Shown: positions 59,755-64,000 of the stretch, one piece after another
Numbering within the stretch: the stretch's first letter is position 1
Layout: the number at the start of each line of letters is the position of its first letter
Assembly (NCBI RefSeq): GCF_001050345.1
Contig: NZ_LFMW01000011.1
Span: forward strand, 124,001-188,000
From: Pseudomonas fildesensis
GTDB lineage: Bacteria; Pseudomonadota; Gammaproteobacteria; Pseudomonadales; Pseudomonadaceae
Direction: 5' to 3'
Length of the DNA stretch: 64,000 nucleotides
Position numbers and translations under genes: made by a program
Notes under the pieces: generated by a model
Seen by the model: only the letters and a program-made list of their open reading frames with translations
Database searches by the model: none
What the model was told of the DNA's origin: nothing

Positions 59755-60537
59755 CTAATGCGTATCGACCAGCCCCAGTTCGCGCGCCTGGGCTTGCGGG
59801 TCTTTGATGGCCTGGATGCGTTGCGCTTCAGCCAACAGCTTCTTGCGTTCTGCGTTGGAAATGTCGTCAAGGCCCAGGGTGCGGATGTCCTTTTCACGGC
59901 CAGCGAGCACGCTGATCAACAATGCGTTGCGTTGGTGCCGGGGCAGGGCGCGTGCCGACTCAACGACGCTATGAATAGTGTCCAGTGCCAGTTGCGGCTT
60001 GCCGCCCAGGGCATAGGCCAGAGCAAGGTTGCAACGGGTGTCGAGGTCGTTGGGGGCGAGCGCGAGACTTTGGCTGAACGCCGCCTGAGCCGCGTTGGCC
60101 TGACCCCGCAGAATCTGCGCGATGCCCAGCCGGTTGAACGCTTGGGGTTGATCGGGTTGCGCACTGGCTTGGGTCAGAACCGTCACCGCGCGGTCCAGTT
60201 TGCCCTGGCGCAGTTGTGCGGTGCCCAGGCCCAACAGGGCGGCTGCGCTGTCCGATTGACGTTCCAGCGCTTGTTGATAGGCGCGCTCGGCACCCCGCGC
60301 ATCGCCATTGGCCAGTCGTGTTTCGCCCAGTTTGAGCCAGGCATCGAGTTGCGCCTGCGGCAGTTGCGTGGCCTTTTCATAAAGCCCGGCGGCGGTAACG
60401 GTGTCGCCGCGTTTTTGCAGGTCGGCAGCCAGGCCCATGAAGCGTTCGTAGCTACCATCGGAGGCGGGCGGGGTGCTGCAGGACGCGAGCGTGACGCTGC
60501 CAAGCAAAATCAACGTGGAGGCAAAACGACTGGGCAT
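59755..60537 (-). CDS. TadD-like TPR lipoprotein, inverted inside the T3SS locus
   Basis: The 260-residue protein has a lipobox (SVTLASC, Cys20) and about five TPR units: MGLAADLQKRGDTVTAAGLYEKA, WLKLGETRLANGDARGAERAYQQAL, LLGLGTAQLRQGKLDRAVTVLTQA, FNRLGIAQILRGQANAAQAAF, then CNLALAYALGGKPQLAL. The pattern is that of TadD/FimV-type assembly lipoproteins. It is the only leftward gene in the operon region and separates the two parts of the secretin. ATG 60537 puts the signal peptide at the N-terminus. Confidence 0.86.
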   Translation of the reverse strand: MPSRFASTLILLGSVTLASCSTPPASDGSYERFMGLAADLQKRGDTVTAAGLYEKATQLPQAQLDAWLKLGETRLANGDARGAERAYQQALERQSDSAAALLGLGTAQLRQGKLDRAVTVLTQASAQPDQPQAFNRLGIAQILRGQANAAQAAFSQSLALAPNDLDTRCNLALAYALGGKPQLALDTIHSVVESARALPRHQRNALLISVLAGREKDIRTLGLDDISNAERKKLLAEAQRIQAIKDPQAQARELGLVDTH

Positions 60538-60712
60538 GGAAAAGGCTCTTTGGTCGAGGACGGTGGGGCAATTGCTCAATCGACCGCAGGGGCCGATCAA
60601 CCGAAACGGCTCACCCGACGGGAAAATCATTTTATCGACTTGAAGCGCAATAGCGAACGTTATGTGCGCGGTGTTTCCCACTCCGCTGTCGCGACGTGTG
60701 GGGGACGACGTC

Positions 60713-61318
60713 ATGGGTAATCGCCGATTCATAAGGTGCTCTTTCTGGATACTGATGGTGGTTTTGACCTCGACCGGCGTACGGGCTGAAGGCGCGCCGA
60801 CCGGCGATGCCCCGAAGTGGTTCGCTGAGCCGTATGCCTACGTGCTGGTCGAGCAGGATGCGCGTGCCGCACTGGAAGAGTTCGGTCACAACCTGGGGCT
60901 GATCGTGGTTATGTCAGACAAGGTTCGCGGCAAGTCACGCAGTAGGGTTCGCAGCGAGTCCGCGGGGGATTTCCTGACACAACTGTGTGATACCAACGGC
61001 CTGAGCTGGTACTTCGACGGCAACATCCTCTATCTGAGTACCGATGCGGAAAACGGCACGCGCCTGTTCAAGGCTCAGGCGCACAACCTTGAACAGCTTG
61101 AAGATTACCTGGGCAGCCTGGACGTCTATGGCAAGCAGCTTTCATCCCGGGTGAGCCCCGATGGCGACGAGTTGTTTGTCTCGGGGCCACCGGCGTATTT
61201 GAACATGGTTGAGCAGCATGTCGACCACCAGCAACGCCCCGTCACGGCCCCGGTCGCGCGTGAGCGCGGTGTGCGCGTATTTCGTGGGAACGTGGTGACC
61301 ACTGAAGCCAGTAACTGA
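60713..61318 (+). CDS. Separate N-terminal T3SS secretin domain (HrcC1-like)
   Basis: The 201-residue protein has a signal peptide (about 1-27) and the N0/N1 domains of T3SS secretins: WFAEPYAYVLVEQDARAAL, EEFGHNLGLIVVMSDKVRG, FLTQLCDTNGLSWYFDGN, ILYLSTDAENGTRL and SRVSPDGDELFVSGPPAYL. It lacks the beta-barrel secretin core, which is carried by the gene at 58003. Rhizobial T3SSs and the P. syringae T3SS-2 have such a split secretin. GGGGGA precedes ATG 60713; an ATG at 60662 is also in frame. Confidence 0.87.
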   Translation: MGNRRFIRCSFWILMVVLTSTGVRAEGAPTGDAPKWFAEPYAYVLVEQDARAALEEFGHNLGLIVVMSDKVRGKSRSRVRSESAGDFLTQLCDTNGLSWYFDGNILYLSTDAENGTRLFKAQAHNLEQLEDYLGSLDVYGKQLSSRVSPDGDELFVSGPPAYLNMVEQHVDHQQRPVTAPVARERGVRVFRGNVVTTEASN

Positions 61319-61359
61319 AACCCGACAAGCACAATCACCCACTGGTAAGGAGCAATACG

Positions 61360-61578
61360 ATGTCAGTCAGCCCTGTCGACAGCACCACCCACGTCACCCC
61401 CACGCCGGAAGCGCAGTTCAATGCGGCGGTGGACAAATCCAAGGCAGAAATGAGCGATGACGAACTCACCGAAGCCCTGATTACCCAAGCCGTGACCGTT
61501 GGCGGGCAGTTCATCATCATGCCCAAGGCCCAGGAAATGCTGAACGAAGCCCAGTCATCCGAAGACGACGAAGAGTAG
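61360..61578 (+). CDS. Small T3SS protein in needle-gene position (72 aa)
   Basis: The 72-residue acidic protein has an unstructured N-terminus (SVSPVDSTTHVTPTPEAQFN), a helical centre (AAVDKSKAEMSDDELTEALI) and a conserved-looking C-terminal part TQAVTVGGQFIIMPKAQEML. Needle and pilin subunits of T3SSs have 70-110 residues, lack signal peptides and are often encoded just before sctI. This gene has that position and an AAGGAG site. The call as needle subunit is inference. Confidence 0.7.
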   Translation: MSVSPVDSTTHVTPTPEAQFNAAVDKSKAEMSDDELTEALITQAVTVGGQFIIMPKAQEMLNEAQSSEDDEE

Positions 61579-61587
61579 GCCACCGCC

Positions 61588-62058
61588 ATGACTGCAAGCC
61601 TCGCAGCACCCGCCACGGCGGCATTGCCGCCGTCAGGCGGACCGGGAGGGCTTCAGGCCTCCCAGAACCTCTTCGAACACATGGCCGGCAACGCCAAAGG
61701 CATGCCCCAGGGCGCGAGCCCGCATCAAATCGGTGAAGGCTTGATGGAGCGCCTGAACGGATTCATCGACCGCTCACGCAGTTTTTCCGAACGCGCCGAT
61801 GCGCTCACCAAGGGCTCACCGCCGGGCGCTTCCGCAGGGCCGGGGAGTACGCTGGCGGCGGCGGGTGCGGATAAACCGGCGTCGGCGCAAAACCCCACGG
61901 GCAGCGGGCAACCGCCGAAAAAAGTCGGTGAACAGCAGGTCGATCAGATCGTCCATTCGCTGGGCAAAATGTTCGACTATTCCATCGAGACGCAAATGGT
62001 GGTGCGCGGCGCGACGCAGATATCCGGCTCCGCCAACACGCTTTTGAAAGGTCAATAA
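61588..62058 (+). CDS. sctI: T3SS inner rod protein SctI (HrpB/NolB type)
   Basis: The 156-residue protein is low complexity for its first about 110 residues (Gly, Pro, Ala, Ser). It ends in the SctI signature helix: QVDQIVHSLGKMFDYSIETQ, then MVVRGATQISGSANTLLKGQ, comparable to YscI/HrpB ends (YS.Q..VV.K...Q....TLL..Q). It links the needle to the SctRST core. Longer than YscI (115) but comparable to plant-type HrpB/NolB. It lies 3 bp before sctJ. Confidence 0.82.
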   Translation: MTASLAAPATAALPPSGGPGGLQASQNLFEHMAGNAKGMPQGASPHQIGEGLMERLNGFIDRSRSFSERADALTKGSPPGASAGPGSTLAAAGADKPASAQNPTGSGQPPKKVGEQQVDQIVHSLGKMFDYSIETQMVVRGATQISGSANTLLKGQ

Positions 62059-62061
62059 GCC

Positions 62062-62844
62062 ATGTCCAACCGCTGCCGTACTCTGCGCTTGATGATCGTC
62101 GTTGCCCTCGCCGGGTTGTTGCAGGCCTGCGATATCGACCTGTACACCAACCTGGGCGAGCGCGAGGCCAATGCCATGGTCGCCGTTCTGCTGCGCGACG
62201 GTGTTCCAGCCTCACGCAAGGTGCAGGACAACGGCCAACTGACGGTGGTGGTGGACGAAAAACGTTTCTCCGAAGCGATGGCGCTGCTCGATGAAGCAGG
62301 TTTGCCGGGCCAGTCGTTTTCCAATATGGGCCAGGTCTTCAAGAGCAACGGCCTGGTGTCGTCGCCGGTGCAGGAGCGCGCGCAAATGGTCTATGCGTTG
62401 AGCGAAGAGCTGTCCCACAGCGTGTCGCAAATCGACGGCATTATCTCCGCCCGCGTGCATGTGGTGCTGCCGGACAACGACTTGCTCAAGCGCGTGATAT
62501 CGCCTTCCTCTGCCTCCGTGCTGGTGCGCTATGACCCGGCCACAGATATCAATCAACTGATCCCGCAGATCAAGACGCTGGTCGCCAACGGGATTTCCGG
62601 CCTGAGCTACGAAGGCGTTTCGGTGACCGCCATCAAGGCGGCCGTCGCCAGCCATCGCACCGGTGCCCAGCCACGTCTGGCGAGCTTCCTGGGCATGTGG
62701 ATGCTGGAAGACAATCTGCCTCGGGCGCGGCTGCTGTTCGGTTGCCTGCTGCTCTGCACCCTCGGGCTTGCCGGCGTACTCGGCTGGCAGCACTGGCAAC
62801 GGCGGCGTGCGGAGTCGGTGTACGTGCTGGAGGACGCACTATGA
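62062..62844 (+). CDS. sctJ: T3SS inner-membrane ring lipoprotein SctJ
   Basis: The 260-residue lipoprotein has a lipobox (LLQAC, Cys23), the two RBM ring domains (LYTNLGEREANAMVAVLLRDG; VYALSEELSHSVSQIDGIISARVHVVLP; SASVLVRYDPATDINQLIPQIK) and a C-terminal membrane helix (about 223-242, LLFGCLLLCTLGLAGVLGW). It is the best conserved T3SS ring part. The stop overlaps the sctK ATG (ATGA). Confidence 0.95.
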   Translation: MSNRCRTLRLMIVVALAGLLQACDIDLYTNLGEREANAMVAVLLRDGVPASRKVQDNGQLTVVVDEKRFSEAMALLDEAGLPGQSFSNMGQVFKSNGLVSSPVQERAQMVYALSEELSHSVSQIDGIISARVHVVLPDNDLLKRVISPSSASVLVRYDPATDINQLIPQIKTLVANGISGLSYEGVSVTAIKAAVASHRTGAQPRLASFLGMWMLEDNLPRARLLFGCLLLCTLGLAGVLGWQHWQRRRAESVYVLEDAL

Positions 62845-63473
62845 CGGCGGCGCCAAACCCACGGCAGCAAGCCTGGCAAACCTTGCTTGAGCAACCGCTG
62901 AATTTCGTTGATACGCGCCATCTGCGTGAGTGCTGGCCGCAGCCGCCCACCGCTCAACAGCAGGCGATGTTGTACGCCATGCCCCGTTTCCAGGCGCGTC
63001 TGTTACAGCAGTTGATGCGCCATTTTCACCTGCCGGTGCTGGCGCTCGTGCCGCCGCCGCAGGAACAGGACTTGCCGGTACTGTTGCTGTCCGGCGAAGC
63101 GTTCAAGCGCTTGCCGCGCCTGTGCGGGGCCATCTGGCATGCAGAAGCGTTGAGCCACGAAATTCTCAGCGACAGGGTCAACGCATTGCGCGATGCGCTG
63201 GGCAGCGAGGTATTCGCCCTGGCGCTCGCGCATCGCTCGCTGGCCGGCGCTGCGGACCTGCTGCGCCAACCTGCCGAATTGCTCGACGCCATTGACCGCG
63301 ATGGCGCCAGTTGTGTAGCGGCCTGGCTGCAGCGCCAGCCGCCGGGGTTGCGTGACTGGCTGCGTCTGCGTCTGGAGTTGCCGCCGGTCGATGGCTCGCC
63401 CACAACGGTTGACGCGGACATTGTGCGCCGCGCCGCCGCAACGTTTGACCCGCCAGCCGGGGAGGCCGCCTGA
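62841..63473 (+). CDS. sctK: T3SS sorting-platform protein SctK
   Basis: The 210-residue protein has the SctK (YscK/HrpD/NolU) pattern: LEQPLNFVDTRHLRECWP, a conserved hydrophobic centre GEAFKRLPRLCGAIWHAEAL, then LGSEVFALALAHRSLAG. SctK is part of the cytoplasmic sorting platform with SctQ and SctL. It overlaps sctJ (ATGA) and sctL (TGATG). A longer frame upstream would run inside sctJ and is rejected. Confidence 0.85.
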   Translation: MTAAPNPRQQAWQTLLEQPLNFVDTRHLRECWPQPPTAQQQAMLYAMPRFQARLLQQLMRHFHLPVLALVPPPQEQDLPVLLLSGEAFKRLPRLCGAIWHAEALSHEILSDRVNALRDALGSEVFALALAHRSLAGAADLLRQPAELLDAIDRDGASCVAAWLQRQPPGLRDWLRLRLELPPVDGSPTTVDADIVRRAAATFDPPAGEAA

Positions 63474-64000
63474 TGAGCGAGCTACCCACCCGTCCCGCTG
63501 CGCGCATTCTTCGCGCCGAACAGGCCGACCTGTGGATTGATGGCTATGCCTTCGTCCAGGCCGCGAAGGAGGAGGCGCAGAACCTGCGCAACGAGAGCGC
63601 GAGCTGGCTGGAGCAGGCTCGCGAGGCGGGCTTTGAAAGCGCTCGCCAACAGGGCGCCCAGGAAGTTGGCGCATTACTGATCGAGACGTCGTTGAAGGTC
63701 GATGCCTGGCTGTCCGGCCTGGAAGCGTCCATGGCAGATCTGGCCTTGGGCATCGTGCGCGAAGTGCTAGACGACATGAACGATGCTGAACGTATCGTGC
63801 GTTGCACCCGCAAGGCGTTGAATGCATTTCGCCAGGATCAGTCCCTGAGCCTGTTCGTACCTCGCCAGGACGTCGAGGCGGTACGTCATCGTCTGAAATC
63901 GGAGCTGGATAACCTGTCAATGATCACGCTCGAATCCGACGATCAACTGGCGCCCGGCCAGGCACGGCTGAGCAGTCCTGTGGGTTCTGTGGAACTGGGC
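63473..64000 (+). CDS. sctL: T3SS ATPase regulator SctL (cut by window edge)
   Basis: The first 176 codons are present and the frame is open at the right edge. The protein is charged and helical (YAFVQAAKEEAQNLRNESAS, REAGFESARQQGAQEVGALL). A region typical of SctL/FliH follows (LALGIVREVLDDMNDAERIV, ALNAFRQDQSLSLFVPRQDV, PVGSVELG). SctL holds the ATPase SctN, whose gene is expected immediately to the right. Confidence 0.9.
   Translation, partial: MSELPTRPAARILRAEQADLWIDGYAFVQAAKEEAQNLRNESASWLEQAREAGFESARQQGAQEVGALLIETSLKVDAWLSGLEASMADLALGIVREVLDDMNDAERIVRCTRKALNAFRQDQSLSLFVPRQDVEAVRHRLKSELDNLSMITLESDDQLAPGQARLSSPVGSVELG

Noticed and set aside
1..64000. CRISPR array, tRNA, rRNA, IS element or prophage
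   Set aside because: I saw no regularly spaced repeats, cloverleaf ends, transposase motifs or phage genes on either strand. Small RNAs cannot be excluded by eye.

Overview
The window looks like a chromosomal segment of a Pseudomonas fluorescens-group bacterium. The basis is high-GC coding sequence throughout, a complete MexEF-OprN-type efflux operon, an EfeUOB-type iron operon, LpxO, bacterial NHEJ genes, and an inverted GTGGGAGG...CTCCC repeat of the kind known as REPINs in this group. I saw no rRNA, tRNA, CRISPR array, IS element or phage gene.

Layout. 0-2 kb: the start of a YbiT-like ABC-F ATPase, a SAM methyltransferase and a TIGR03067-type protein. 2.2-4.7 kb: LPS genes (Wzz-type chain-length regulator, LpxO). 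4.7-8.1 kb: Ku and LigD. 8.2-12.5 kb: a small exported protein, a sugar dehydrogenase, a nested REPIN, a DUF1348 protein, a TetR regulator and PssA. 12.6-15.8 kb: an unassigned 1052-residue toxin- or effector-like protein. 15.8-20.0 kb: the efeUOB-efeM operon behind a Fur box. 20.2-24.6 kb: an AraC regulator, glutamate decarboxylase and an AspT-family antiporter. 24.8-30.8 kb: mexEF-oprN with a dyad upstream that may be a MexT site. 31-33.8 kb: an ArsR-type regulator, an MFS exporter and a truncated N-hydroxylase. 33.8-38.4 kb: a two-component operon with start/stop overlaps, in which the hybrid kinase is frameshifted. 38.6-42.1 kb: an exported SnoaL-like protein, a possible TonB-receptor relic, and a LysR/VOC/amidase island. 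42.5-48.8 kb: a large multi-PAS kinase, a response regulator fused in frame to a CheW C-terminus, then cheW-cheR-cheD-cheB. 49-49.3 kb: an IclR remnant. 49.8-64 kb: a type III secretion locus that runs off the right edge.

The type III locus is the most distinctive part. A divergent HrpF/NolX-like translocator carries three exact-register 133-residue repeats. The rightward genes are a 54-residue protein, sctD, two small genes, sctV, a secretin, a lipoprotein, an inverted TPR gene, the separate N-terminal part of a secretin, a 72-residue protein, sctI, sctJ, sctK and sctL. The split secretin and the sctI-J-K-L order match the rhizobial-like second T3SS (T3SS-2) known from some P. syringae strains. 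The secretin, the CpaD-like lipoprotein and the TadD-like TPR lipoprotein all resemble Tad-pilus parts, so the outer-membrane exit appears borrowed from a Tad system.

Several loci show decay: the response-regulator/CheW fusion next to a che cluster with no cheA, cheY or receptor; the frameshifted hybrid kinase; the truncated hydroxylase; the possible TonB-receptor tail; and the IclR tail. Domain assignments are from reading the translations; no database search was run.
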